In this document: in pieces, positions 9,177 through 18,143 of the stretch
How the letters are laid out: every line of letters begins with the position of its first letter
Numbering within the stretch: the first letter of the stretch is position 1
Origin: Aldehydirespirator sp965221605
GTDB lineage: Bacteria > Actinomycetota > Acidimicrobiia > Acidimicrobiales > Aldehydirespiratoraceae
Assembly: GCA_965221605.1 (NCBI GenBank)
Contig: CBDCSK010000016.1
Coordinates: 248,001-312,000, forward strand
Direction: 5' to 3'
Length of the DNA: 64,000 nt
The notes under the pieces: model-generated
The model's input: only the letters and a program-made list of their open reading frames with translations
Databases searched by the model: none
Told to the model about the DNA's origin: nothing
Translations under genes and position numbers: made by a program

Positions 9177-10353
9177 CTAGGCGCTTCTCGATCTTCTCTA
9201 GGCGCTGTCGCCACTCAGGCTTGGCGTCGAGCCCAGAGTCGACAACCTTCTTCCGCAGTCCCTCGAACTGGCTGCGAGTGCGTTGAGAGCGTTCCCGCCG
9301 GTCGTAGTTGGCGCGCAAGTCCGCCAGTGCTGCCTCCGCGCCAGCGAGATCGTTCTCTTCCACGTATATCTCGACCTCAGTCGTGTCGATTACGTGGCGT
9401 TGCGCAAGCAAAGACAAGCCCTCGGTTACTTTGCCGTGGCGTTGCATCACGTCCGCAAGCGAAGGGATCTCCTTACCTGTCTCCTCGCACCAGCCGCTGA
9501 CAATTCTCGCCAACCGGTAACGACCCGGTTCATCGCTGGCCAGAGCAGCGGCCTCCAGACGGTCGGCGAGGTCGTCTCTGTCCACGACCGGCGGCAAGTT
9601 GGCAGCCAGCGCTGGCCGAAGGAGCGCGGCGGTCAATTCCCCTACTGACTGAGCGACGCTGCCAGGTATCTCCCTAAGCGGCGATGGAACGGTTCTGCGT
9701 ACCCAAGGCTCCACTTGAGCCTGGAGAGCTACGGTCTCGTTCACTGCGGCAACAGTCTCCCGCTGGCGCTTGACCATCTCCTTCCACCGCCGGCTACCTC
9801 GCTCGACGCCGTTCTCACGCAATTGCTGCTCAAAATGGCGTTGTTCGACCTCGGCCCGGATGGCTCTGCGATTCGCTTTCAGGGCAGCAACGGTGATCTC
9901 CAGTTCACCTCGCAGCCATGCCCACGAGGGACGCTCGCCGTGGAGCTTGACCGGGCCGTGATGGTCCAGATTCAACTGGTTGTCAAGATCGTTGATGCGG
10001 ACATCGAATTGCCGTCTCTTGTCGAGCCATTCTGCTGCTGGCATCTCCGTGCCGAGCGCCATGACCTCCTGCATCGGCAGGCGAACCGACTCGGCCAACG
10101 ATTCGGGCAGGCGATGGGCACCTCCATTGGCGGTCGGCTGCCCGGTTGTAGCGACGTACCACCAGTCGAGCACGTGAACCAGGGGGCGGTCGTCGCTCAG
10201 AGTGCATCTGCCTATGAGGTGCCCGGCCGCCTCGACGGCGGCTGGAGATGTTGGGTCCGCCTCGACAATCGGAATGAGAAGTTTGAACATGGCGCGTGCC
10301 TCATCATTTGAGACGGGCTCCGGGCTTCGAAGAACCTTGATGAATCTGTTCAT
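9166..10353 (-). pseudogene. McrB-like protein, 5' fragment (coiled-coil N-terminal part, split by IS element)
   Basis: This is the upstream part of the McrB-like gene. The frame runs into the IS and stops at TGA 9166-9168, adding only a few foreign residues (Ala-Gly-Cys) after the true Leu codon at 9178-9180. The start at 10353 (MNRFIKVLRSPEP) is preferred because AGGGAG lies 6 bp upstream. The frame itself stays open to 10401. The 392 native residues are mostly alpha-helical with charged coiled-coil stretches (for example LKANRRAIRAEVEQRHFEQQ) and contain no nucleotide-binding motif. The GTPase motifs are in the 3' fragment beyond the IS. On its own it may be a stable truncated product, but it cannot act as a motor. 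Confidence 0.75.
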
Positions 10354-10381
10354 AGTGCTCCCTGCTGCGGTCCAGCAGAAT

Positions 10382-10395
10382 CTAGGCGCGCCTAG
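10382..10395. repeat. 14-bp perfect palindrome between rnpB and the McrB-like gene
   Basis: CTAGGCGCGCCTAG is a perfect 14-bp palindrome about 20 bp past the 3' end of rnpB and upstream of the McrB-like start at 10353. As RNA it would form a short stem directly after RNase P RNA, but no U-run follows. It could be a terminator stem, a processing signal or a regulator site for the restriction operon. Confidence 0.45.
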
Positions 10396-10414
10396 TGACA
10401 TGGGAGGAGGTCAA

Positions 10415-10778
<364 letters not shown>

Positions 10779-10847
10779 AGGCTAACTAGCCTGAGGTGCT
10801 TACGCGACGGCGACGCCGCGCAGCCGGCACGGGCCGGGAGGCAAGCC

Positions 10848-11888
10848 ATGACCACTCTCGACAACTACGGCGGCTGGCCCGGCGTGCTGGGGACTCTCGC
10901 AGCCGGCCGGGACATCGGGCCGGGCGAGGCCCAGGCCGCGCTCGGGTCGATCCTCGCCGGCGAGGCGAGCGACGCCCAGGTGGCCGCATTCATCGTGGCC
11001 CTGAGACTCAAGGGACCCGCCGTGGGGGAACTCCTCGGCCTGGTCGGTGCCATGCGCGGCGCGGCCACACCCCTGGACCTGCCCGAGGGGACCATCGACA
11101 TCGTGGGCACAGGCGGCACCCGGGGCCGCAAGGCCCACGCGCTCAACGTCTCGACCATGGCCTGCTTCGTGGCCGCCGGCGCGGGCGCGACGGTGTGCAA
11201 GCACGGAAGCGTCAAGGCCTCATCCACCTCGGGAAGCTTCGACCTGCTGGATTCTGTCGGCGTTCCGATCACCGCGTCATCGCAGGAAGTGACCGAGATG
11301 GTGCACACCGCAGGTCTGGGCTTCGCTTTCGCCAAGACCTTCCATCCCGCCATGCGCCATGTGGCCTCGGTGCGCTCCGAGGTCGGCATATCCACGGTGT
11401 TCAACCTGCTCGGGCCCCTTTCCCATCCTGGCCACGTGAAGCGCCAGGTCCTGGGCGTGCTCGAGCGGTCGCTGGCCCCCACCATGGCCGCGGTGCTGCA
11501 GGCCACGGGCTCGGTGCGATCGCTGGTGGTGCACGGCGACGGCCAGTACGACGAACTCACCACGACCGGCCCGAACCTTGTGGTCGACCTCAACGAGGGC
11601 GAGATGACCGAGTACCGCCTGGAGGCGGCTGACATGGGGCTCCCGTCAGCCACTCACGATCAGCTGCGGGGCGGCGACACCGTGACCAATGCCCGGATCC
11701 TCGCCGCGGTGCTGGCCGGCGAGCACGGAGCCAAGCGAGACATGGTCGTCCTCAACGCGGCCGCGGGCCTGGTGGTGGCCGGCATCGCCGACGATCTCGC
11801 CGAAGGGGTGGAGGCGGCCGCCGCCGCCATCGACGACGGGCGGGCCGCGAGGAAGTTCGACGAGGTGACCGCAGCACCGACCGGATGA
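10848..11888 (+). CDS. trpD: Anthranilate phosphoribosyltransferase
   Basis: 346 residues. It transfers phosphoribose from PRPP to anthranilate in tryptophan synthesis. The family motifs are present in order: IDIVGTGGTRGRKAHALNVST (PRPP-binding GTGG loop), KHGSVKASSTSGSFDLL (anthranilate pocket) and FNLLGPLSHPGHVKRQVLGV. The usual GTGGDG is GTGGTR here, a small departure. The start has GGGAGG eight bases upstream. No other trp genes are beside it. It follows rnpB divergently, and an IS1380-type element has inserted 27 bp past its stop, so it is probably transcribed alone. Confidence 0.93.
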   Translation: MTTLDNYGGWPGVLGTLAAGRDIGPGEAQAALGSILAGEASDAQVAAFIVALRLKGPAVGELLGLVGAMRGAATPLDLPEGTIDIVGTGGTRGRKAHALNVSTMACFVAAGAGATVCKHGSVKASSTSGSFDLLDSVGVPITASSQEVTEMVHTAGLGFAFAKTFHPAMRHVASVRSEVGISTVFNLLGPLSHPGHVKRQVLGVLERSLAPTMAAVLQATGSVRSLVVHGDGQYDELTTTGPNLVVDLNEGEMTEYRLEAADMGLPSATHDQLRGGDTVTNARILAAVLAGEHGAKRDMVVLNAAAGLVVAGIADDLAEGVEAAAAAIDDGRAARKFDEVTAAPTG

Positions 11889-11915
11889 CCCGGTGGACGG
11901 CCAGGGACGGATAAG

Positions 11916-13535
11916 CCTGAATCCACCGATGGGCTGGTCGGGGTGGGCTGGTCGGGGTGTTTGTGGGGGTGTTTGGCTGGTTGGGGTGCGGCGGGTGTTG
12001 TTGGGGCGTGTTGGGCCGGCGGTTGGGACTGGGCTGGTTTGTGGCGCTCAGGGGGGTGTGTTCTGGGTGGCGCCGGGCCCGGGGCTGGGGGTTCAGATGA
12101 GTTGGGGGAGGTTGCGGGTGTGTGTGAGCGCGGCGGTGAATTGGTGTGCCCAGGGCCAGTTGAGCGGGAGGCGGAGTTTGTGTCGGTGGCTGTGGTTGAC
12201 GAGGCGTCCGGGCACGGCGAGCAGCCGCCGGCGGACGGTGGCGGCTGCGGTGAGCCGTTCGGGGTGCTGTGTGTGTCCGAGTCGTGCGGTCCAGCGGGTG
12301 AGGTTGTGGGCCAGCACGGCGCAGGCGAGGTGGGCGGCGTTGGCGAAGAACCTTCCGGAGGGGCAGTGGGCGAGGCCGTTGTCTTTGAGGTCTCTGATGG
12401 CGAGCTCGACTCGGGCGTGGCCGCGGTGGTAGGCGTCGGCGGTTTCGGTGTCGAGGTCGTCTCTGTTCGTGATGAACGCGTGGTGGCGCCAGTCGGGCCA
12501 CAGCTCGCGTTGGGGGCCTTCTGGGAGTCGGGTGCGGCGCACCACGAGGCGCAGCTTTCGGGGGCCACAGGGGTCGCGGCGGCTCGTTGTGATGGCGCAC
12601 TCGGCGACCTGGGCTTCCCCGTCGGGGTAGGCGATCGGCGTCCAGGCGGTCTCGTCGATGCCGTCGATGGCTGCTTTGACTTTGGCGTTCTGTGGGATCG
12701 TGACCGACCAGCGGGCCTTGTATGTGTCGAGCTTTGCGATCAGCGCGTAGGAGAAGAACCCGGCGTCGGCGCGCACGGTGAGCTTCGTGCCCGGCGCGAG
12801 GCGTCCGAGGCGGGCCAGGGTCTCCGCGGCGAAGCGGACATGGCCGCGCTGGGAGGACCCCGACCGCATCCTGGCGTGGAGCACCTCGCCGGTGTCGTCC
12901 CGGGTCGCCGCCAGCGGGTGGTAGCCCCAAACCTTGGTGTGGCCGTAGGCCGCGCCCTGCTTGGACTTGCCGTGGACCTCACAGACCGTGGAGTCCAGAT
13001 CCACCGTCATCTCCGCCGCTGCCGGCGCCGCGCCCGAAGACCACGCCCGGCTGAGCGCCAGCTCCAGGGCGCGGTCGAACTGGCGCACATGGCCCCAGGT
13101 GAAGGACCGCAGCCACGTCCCCAACGTCGACGGCGCCGCAGGCTCAAAGCCCAGCACCGCCGAAGCGGACCCGGCCCGCAGCCTGTCGGCGTCGCCGATG
13201 AACGAGCCGCCCACCAGCATCGACGCCACCACCGACAGCGCCTTCGCCCCGGACCCACGGCCCGCCGCGGGCGGGCGCACCGCATCGTCGATGAGCGCCT
13301 CCAAACCCAGCCGGCCCATCACCGTGCCCGCCAACAGCAGCCCCGCATCGGCCACCAGCGAAGCGTCGTCGAACACCGCCTCGATCCCGTCGATACCACC
13401 CGCTACGCTGCTCACAGGAAGTGCCTCCTCACATGGCCAGAATCACTGTTGACTCAAACAGCATTCTCCCATGTCAGGAGGCCTTTCCGGTGGACGCGCC
13501 AACCCCACAAACCTCACCGCGCCGGTGGATCCAGG
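11916..13535 (-). mobile_element. IS1380-family insertion sequence, 1620 bp
   Basis: One transposase gene lies between imperfect terminal inverted repeats: CCTGAATCCACCG at 11916 and CCTGGATCCACCG read inward from 13535. The 5-bp direct repeat ATAAG flanks the element (11911-11915 and 13536-13540), as expected for the target duplication. The right-hand copy leads straight into the head of dispersed repeat copy A, so the element landed exactly at the edge of that repeat. The 177 bp downstream of the transposase is C/A-rich on the transcribed strand and contains no gene. Confidence 0.88.
12093..13415 (-). CDS. IS1380-family transposase
   Basis: 440 residues, apparently intact. Acidic catalytic motifs include MTVDLDSTVCEVHGKSKQGAAYGH (Asp of the first DDE position, followed by the KQGA-YGH context typical of IS1380), LTVRADAGFFS (second Asp) and YHRGHARVELAIRDLKDNGLAH (Glu helix). 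The GTG at 13415 is the likely start. The neighbours trpD and queG are unaffected, because the insertion is intergenic. Confidence 0.9.
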   Translation of the reverse strand: MSSVAGGIDGIEAVFDDASLVADAGLLLAGTVMGRLGLEALIDDAVRPPAAGRGSGAKALSVVASMLVGGSFIGDADRLRAGSASAVLGFEPAAPSTLGTWLRSFTWGHVRQFDRALELALSRAWSSGAAPAAAEMTVDLDSTVCEVHGKSKQGAAYGHTKVWGYHPLAATRDDTGEVLHARMRSGSSQRGHVRFAAETLARLGRLAPGTKLTVRADAGFFSYALIAKLDTYKARWSVTIPQNAKVKAAIDGIDETAWTPIAYPDGEAQVAECAITTSRRDPCGPRKLRLVVRRTRLPEGPQRELWPDWRHHAFITNRDDLDTETADAYHRGHARVELAIRDLKDNGLAHCPSGRFFANAAHLACAVLAHNLTRWTARLGHTQHPERLTAAATVRRRLLAVPGRLVNHSHRHKLRLPLNWPWAHQFTAALTHTRNLPQLI

Positions 13536-13540
13536 ATAAG

Positions 13541-13680
13541 AGGCCGAGCGAGTAGGCGGGATGACGCGGCCCATACGGCGCGAGGCCGTGGCCCGAGCGG
13601 CCCGTGAGCGCAGCGAACAAGAGCGGGAAAGACCCCGGTGCAACGCGACAGGCTTGCACCTACCCGCGCATCTTCTAAGG
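13541..13680 (+). repeat. Dispersed intergenic repeat, copy A (full length, core subtype I)
   Basis: Head AGGCCGAGCGAGTAGGC, core GGCCCGTGAGCGCAGCGAAC, tail ending ACCCGCGCATCTTCTAAGG. The copy begins next to the IS1380 target duplication and ends 2 bp before the GTG of queG, so its tail (TAAGG) may serve as a weak ribosome binding site. Confidence 0.8.
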
Positions 13681-13682
13681 CC

Positions 13683-14840
13683 GTGACCGTCGACGCGGGC
13701 ACGCTGGCTGCCATCGGCCGGGCCGCCGGGTTGTGCGCGGTGGGGGTCTGCGGGGCCGAGCCGTTCAGCGACGTCGCCGAGGTGCTGCATGAGCGCAAGC
13801 AGGCCGGACTGCACGGCGGGATGCAGTTCACCTACCGGAACCCGGACCGCTCCGCCGATCCGGGCCGGCTGGTGCCCGGCGCGGCGGCGCTCGTCGTGGG
13901 TGCGCTCGAGTTCGAGGCCGACGCCGGCGATCCGCCCGACGGCGGGGACCCCTACGCCAGGGTGGCCGCCTACGCGCGCTCCGATCGCTACACCGCGCTG
14001 CGGACCGCCCTGGAGACGATGGCCGAGCCCCTGCGGGCCGCAGGACACCGCGCGGTGGTATCGGCCGACGAGAACGGCCTGGTCGACCGGGCGGCCGCGC
14101 ATCGAGCGGCCATCGGCTGGTGGGGCAAGAACTCGAACATCCTGGTGCCCGAGGTCGGCAGCCTCGTGGTGCTGGGAGCCGTCGTCACCGACGCCCCGAT
14201 AGCTCTGGAGGAGCCCGATGGTGGCGTGGCCGACGGCTGCGGATCATGCCGCCAGTGCCTCGACGGCTGCCCGACGGGGGCGATCATCGCCCCGGGGACG
14301 GTCGACGCCCGACGCTGCCTGGCCTGGTTGGTGCAGACCGACGGCGTCTTCGACCCCGACTACCGGGTGGCGCTCGGCGACAGGATCTACGGGTGCGACG
14401 ACTGCTCCGACGTGTGCCCGCCCAACCGGGTGCGGGTCCGTCTCAACCGCCGCACCCGGCCTCGCCCCAACGCTGTAGCCGGGGTCGAGCGGTCGCACCC
14501 TCCGGTGGCCGGCAGCGCATGGGTACCGGTCCTGGACATTCTGGACGCCGGCGACGACGCTCTGATGGCCGGCTACGGACGCTGGTACATACCGAGGCGC
14601 GAGCCCCGCTACCTGCGCCGCAACGCCCTCGTGGTGCTGGCCAATGTGGGCGAGCCGTCCGACCCGCGGGTGCGGGCCGCGGTCGACCGGGCCCTCTGCG
14701 ACGACGATCCGCTGATCCGCGCCCATGCCGTGTGGTGCGCCCGACGGCTGGGGCTGGGACTCGGAGCATTGTGTGAGCGCGACGACCCCCTGGTGAGGGC
14801 CGAACTGGCGCGGCCTGTTCAACCGCGAGATGCGCCATGA
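13683..14840 (+). CDS. queG: Epoxyqueuosine reductase
   Basis: 385 residues. It reduces epoxyqueuosine to queuosine in tRNA, using a cobalamin cofactor and two [4Fe-4S] clusters. Both cluster motifs are visible: CGSCRQCLDGCPTGAI and, later, CDDCSDVCPPNR. Catalytic-domain landmarks include GWWGKNSNIL. The C-terminus has HEAT-like helices (YLRRNALVVLANVGEPSDPRVR) as in full-length QueG. The start is taken as GTG 13683, directly after repeat copy A, because the in-frame upstream codons lie inside that repeat. The stop overlaps the next gene's ATG (ATGA), so translation is probably coupled to the mannosyltransferase. Confidence 0.92.
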   Translation: MTVDAGTLAAIGRAAGLCAVGVCGAEPFSDVAEVLHERKQAGLHGGMQFTYRNPDRSADPGRLVPGAAALVVGALEFEADAGDPPDGGDPYARVAAYARSDRYTALRTALETMAEPLRAAGHRAVVSADENGLVDRAAAHRAAIGWWGKNSNILVPEVGSLVVLGAVVTDAPIALEEPDGGVADGCGSCRQCLDGCPTGAIIAPGTVDARRCLAWLVQTDGVFDPDYRVALGDRIYGCDDCSDVCPPNRVRVRLNRRTRPRPNAVAGVERSHPPVAGSAWVPVLDILDAGDDALMAGYGRWYIPRREPRYLRRNALVVLANVGEPSDPRVRAAVDRALCDDDPLIRAHAVWCARRLGLGLGALCERDDPLVRAELARPVQPRDAP

Positions 14841-15985
14841 CCCGGCACCTGCTGGTGACCAACGACTTCCCGCCGAAGGTTGGGGGGATCCAGAAATACC
14901 TGTGGGAGCTGTGGCGGCGCCTGCCTCCCGACGACGTTGTGGTCCACACCACGCCGTATGCGGGTTCGGCCGCGTTCGACGCCGAGCAGCCCTTCACGGT
15001 GATCCGTTCAACCGAGCCGTGGCTCCTGCCCGGTCCGCACCTGGTCCGGAGGGTGCGCCGTCTGGCGCAGCGCCACGATGTCGAGGTTGTGGTGATCGAT
15101 CCGGCCCTTCCCGCGGGGCTGATCGGCCCGCGCCTGGATCTGCCCTACGCGGTAGTGGTGCACGGGGCCGAGGTGGCCATCCCCGGGCGGCTGCCCGTGC
15201 TGCAGCCACTGCTCCGGCGGGTGCTCGACTCCGCCGCGGGAGTGATCGCGGCGGGCGGCTACCCGTCTCTCGAGTGCGAGCGGGCGGTCGGCCGGCATCT
15301 GGCCGCATTCGTGATCCCGCCGGGCGTCGACACCGAGCGGTTCAGCCCCTTGGGCGACCGGGAGCGGGCCCGGGCGCGCGGCCGCCTGGGGCTGCGGCCC
15401 GGCAGTCCGACTGTGGTCAGCGTGTCGCGACTGGTGCCTCGCAAGGGCATGGACACCCTGGTGCGGGCAGCCGCCATCCTGGCCGCGGAGGGCCGCGACC
15501 TGCAGGTGGTGATCGCCGGGGACGGCCGGGAACGGGGCCGCCTGAGGCGACTGTCCACCCGGGTTGGGGCGCCGGTCAGGTTCCTGGGGCGGCTCGGCGA
15601 TGACGACGTCACCGCTCTGGTGGGATGCGCAGACGTGTTCACGATGCTGTGCCGGACCCGCTGGCGGGGCCTGGAGCAGGAAGGGTTCGGCATCGTGTTC
15701 CTCGAGGCCGCGGCCGCGGGCGTGCCGCAGGTGGCCGGGCGCAGCGGCGGAGCCCACGAGGCCGTGTCCGACGGCGAGACGGGAGTCGTGCTCGACCCGG
15801 CGACCCCGGAGGCCGCGGCCGCCGCCATCGGCACCCTCCTCGACGACGGCGGGCTCCGTTCCCGGATGGGCGCCGCGGCCCGGCAGAGAGCCGTGACCGC
15901 CTTCTCCTACGACCTCCTGGCCGATCAGCTGCGCCTGGCCATCGAGGACATCTCCGGGCGATCGCCCCAGAGGCCGAGCGGATAG
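14837..15985 (+). CDS. GT4-family glycosyltransferase, PimB-like mannosyltransferase
   Basis: 382 residues with two Rossmann-type domains. The N-terminal motif NDFPPKVGGIQKYLWEL, the donor-site segment VSRLVPRKGMDTLV, and CRTRWRGLEQEGFGIVFLEAAAAGVPQVAGRSGG (with the conserved EGFGIVFLE acid pair) match the GT4 enzymes close to mycobacterial PimB', which adds the second mannose of phosphatidylinositol mannosides. The acceptor cannot be proved here. The ATG overlaps the queG stop by 4 bp. The protein ends RPSG, where the stop TAG is provided by the head of repeat copy B. Confidence 0.8.
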   Translation: MTRHLLVTNDFPPKVGGIQKYLWELWRRLPPDDVVVHTTPYAGSAAFDAEQPFTVIRSTEPWLLPGPHLVRRVRRLAQRHDVEVVVIDPALPAGLIGPRLDLPYAVVVHGAEVAIPGRLPVLQPLLRRVLDSAAGVIAAGGYPSLECERAVGRHLAAFVIPPGVDTERFSPLGDRERARARGRLGLRPGSPTVVSVSRLVPRKGMDTLVRAAAILAAEGRDLQVVIAGDGRERGRLRRLSTRVGAPVRFLGRLGDDDVTALVGCADVFTMLCRTRWRGLEQEGFGIVFLEAAAAGVPQVAGRSGGAHEAVSDGETGVVLDPATPEAAAAAIGTLLDDGGLRSRMGAAARQRAVTAFSYDLLADQLRLAIEDISGRSPQRPSG

Positions 15986-16110
15986 GCACGCGAATCGGGC
16001 GCATACGGCGCGAGGCCGTGGCCCGAGCGGCCCGTGAGCGCAGCGAACAAGAGCGGGAATGACACCGCTGCGACGCGATCGGCTCTCACCTGGCCGCGTG
16101 GCCCCCTAGA
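15971..16110 (+). repeat. Dispersed intergenic repeat, copy B (core subtype I)
   Basis: Head AGGCCGAGCGGATAGGC lies inside the last codons of the mannosyltransferase and supplies its TAG. The core GGCCCGTGAGCGCAGCGAAC is intact. The tail ends GGCCGCGTGGCCCCCTAG. Two further head-like fragments follow at 16111-16140. Copy B sits between convergent genes (the mannosyltransferase and pfkA). Confidence 0.8.
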
Positions 16111-16150
16111 GGCCGAGCGAACAGGCCGAGCGGATGGCACGCGCCCGCGG

Positions 16151-17179
16151 TCAGGAGAAGAACGTGTGGGCCACGTCGAGCAGGGCGCCGCTCACGGGCT
16201 TGAGCTTCGCGGTGGCGTCCCGCAGACAGACCCGCTCGATGGCACCGTCGCGCAACGCCACCATCTGCCCGAAGGCGCCTTCGTGGACCGCGTCGATGGC
16301 CGCCACCCCGAAGCGAGTGGCGAGCACCCGGTCCGACGGTGTGGGGGTGCCGCCCCGCTGCACGTGTCCGAGGATCGTGACACGGGTCTCAAGCCCGGTG
16401 CGAGCCTCGACCTCCGCCGCGATGACGTTGGCGATACCGCCCAGACGCTTGTGCCCGTAGGCGTCGATCGGGGGCTCGGCCACCTCCAGCGTGCCGGGCC
16501 GGGGGCGGGCGCCCTCGGCCACCACCACTATCGATGCGAAGCGGCCCCGGCGCTGGCGCCGCTGCAGGGCTGCGCACAGGTCGTCGAGATCGAAGGGCTC
16601 CTCGGGCACGAGAATGTAGGCGGCGCCCCCCGCAATCCCGGCCCAGGTGGCGATATGGCCGACATTGCGCCCCATCACCTCTACGAAGATGACCCGGTCG
16701 TGGCTCTCCGCGGTGGTGTGGAGGCGGTCGATGGCGTCAGTGGCGACGGTCATAGCGGTGTCGAATCCGAACGTCCGCTCGGTCATGCCCACGTCGTTGT
16801 CGATCGTCTTGGGCACCCCGACCACGTCGAAGCCGCGATCGGACATCTCGCACGCGCACGACAGAGTGCCCTCGCCGCCTATGGCTATGAGCGCGTCCAG
16901 CGACAGCGTGCGCATGGTCTCGGTGGCGCGGGCCATGCCGTCGGGGAGGCTGAAGGGAGTGTGGCGCGAGGTCCCGAGCACGGTGCCTCCCCTCGGCAGC
17001 AGGCCCCGGCAGGACTCCACATCGAGCGGGATCCAGTGGTTGTCCACCACTCCCCGCCACCCGTCGCGAAAGCCGATGACCTCGTCGCCGTAGTGGCGTT
17101 CCGCCTTGCGCACCACCGCCCTGATCACCGCATTGAGCCCGGGGCAGTCGCCGCCCCCCGTGAGGATCCCGACCCGCAT
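16151..17179 (-). CDS. pfkA: 6-phosphofructokinase (probably ATP-dependent)
   Basis: 342 residues. It phosphorylates fructose 6-phosphate in glycolysis. Motifs: MRVGILTGGGDCPGLNAVIR at the start, AIGGEGTLS, PKTIDNDV with the catalytic Asp, MGRNVGHIA, and ILGHVQRGGTPTPSDR. Gly in GGEGT (position 104 of the E. coli enzyme) with Lys in PKTIDND is the pattern of actinomycete ATP-using group III enzymes. PPi users have Asp at the first site. The ATG at 17179 overlaps the glucokinase stop (TGATG), so the longer frame running up to 17959 is an overlap artefact. With the glucokinase it forms an upper-glycolysis pair. Confidence 0.94.
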   Translation of the reverse strand: MRVGILTGGGDCPGLNAVIRAVVRKAERHYGDEVIGFRDGWRGVVDNHWIPLDVESCRGLLPRGGTVLGTSRHTPFSLPDGMARATETMRTLSLDALIAIGGEGTLSCACEMSDRGFDVVGVPKTIDNDVGMTERTFGFDTAMTVATDAIDRLHTTAESHDRVIFVEVMGRNVGHIATWAGIAGGAAYILVPEEPFDLDDLCAALQRRQRRGRFASIVVVAEGARPRPGTLEVAEPPIDAYGHKRLGGIANVIAAEVEARTGLETRVTILGHVQRGGTPTPSDRVLATRFGVAAIDAVHEGAFGQMVALRDGAIERVCLRDATAKLKPVSGALLDVAHTFFS

Positions 17180-18120
17180 CACGGCGCTTCCGAGGCGAGC
17201 AGGGCCGCTCCGATGGCGCCGGCCTGGCTGCCGAAGCGCGCCGGCACGATCTGCACCTTCCGCCGCTGGTCGCCGCCGAGCACCAGGCGGTGGGTCCACG
17301 CCTCCATGCCCCGCACCAGCGGTTCGCCGATGTCGATCAGACCCCCCGCGATCACGATCACCTCCGGGTCGAGCACGTGCACGAGGTTGGCGACGCCCAC
17401 CGCGGCGCAGCGGCAGAATTCGTCGAGAACGGCCAGCGCATCCGGGTCGCCCTTCGCGACCAGGGCGTGGACGTGCTCGCCCCGGATGGCGCCGACCGAG
17501 CCGGCCTCGTCGATCGCGCCGTCGAAGTCGCCTCTCGCGGCGGCGTGTCGGGCCAGGCGACCGAGACCGGTCCCCGATGCGTAGTACTCCCATGGGCCGG
17601 GCGAACCGGTGACATGCTCGGGGCCCGACATCTCGATCGTCATGTGGCCCGACTCGCCCGCGAAGCCGTTCCAGCCCCGGTAGAGCCTCCCGTCGAACAC
17701 GAACCCGGTACCCAGCCCGGTGCCCAGCGCCACCAGAGCCACGTGCCGGGAGCCGCGCGCCGCTCCGTGGAGCGACTCGGCCCAGGCCGCGGCCGTGGCC
17801 TCGTTCTCGACCACCACCGGCCGTCGCCATTCCGCCCGCAGGCGGCGGCGGAGGTCGAGGTTCAGGACGCCGTCGATGTTGGGCGAGTACTTGAGCACCC
17901 CGTCGGAGTCGACGAGCCCGGCGATGCCCACCCCGACGGCCGCGAAGGCGGCGCCGCACTCGACCTCAAGGCCGGCGACCATCCGCGTGATCGTCTCGAT
18001 GAGAGCCTCGCCGTCGGCGGTGGTGGCGTCTCGCCGCACCGCTACGGGCGTGGTGGGGTCGCTGGGGTGGACTGCGACACCCAGCACCTTGGTTCCGCCA
18101 ATGTCCAAGCCGCAATACAT
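17179..18120 (-). CDS. ROK-family glucokinase lacking the zinc-site cysteines
   Basis: 313 residues. N-terminal phosphate loop CGLDIGGTKVLGVA, ENEATAAAW with the catalytic-site residues, and VALGTGLGTGFVFDGRLYRG are typical of ROK sugar kinases. GHMTIEM carries the conserved His. The next segment normally holds the zinc motif CxCGxxGCxE. Here it reads VTGSPGPWEYYASG, with every cysteine replaced. Coupling to pfkA by a TGATG overlap supports glucose as the substrate, by inference. The start at 18120 (MYCGLDIGG) fits the family's short N-terminus. Confidence 0.85.
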   Translation of the reverse strand: MYCGLDIGGTKVLGVAVHPSDPTTPVAVRRDATTADGEALIETITRMVAGLEVECGAAFAAVGVGIAGLVDSDGVLKYSPNIDGVLNLDLRRRLRAEWRRPVVVENEATAAAWAESLHGAARGSRHVALVALGTGLGTGFVFDGRLYRGWNGFAGESGHMTIEMSGPEHVTGSPGPWEYYASGTGLGRLARHAAARGDFDGAIDEAGSVGAIRGEHVHALVAKGDPDALAVLDEFCRCAAVGVANLVHVLDPEVIVIAGGLIDIGEPLVRGMEAWTHRLVLGGDQRRKVQIVPARFGSQAGAIGAALLASEAP

Positions 18121-18143
18121 GATGCTCAGTACGTGCGCCCCGC

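Noticed and set aside
7857..9500. A long plus-strand frame across the first IS.
   Set aside because: It is the complement of the transposase gene and runs across the IS boundary into another gene.
11943..13607. A 554-codon plus-strand frame across the IS1380 element.
   Set aside because: It is antisense to the transposase, with low-complexity Gly/Val runs from the G-rich end.
16151..17959. A 602-codon version of phosphofructokinase.
   Set aside because: The N-terminal 260 codons are Arg-rich antisense-like sequence overlapping glucokinase. The PFK begins at 17179.
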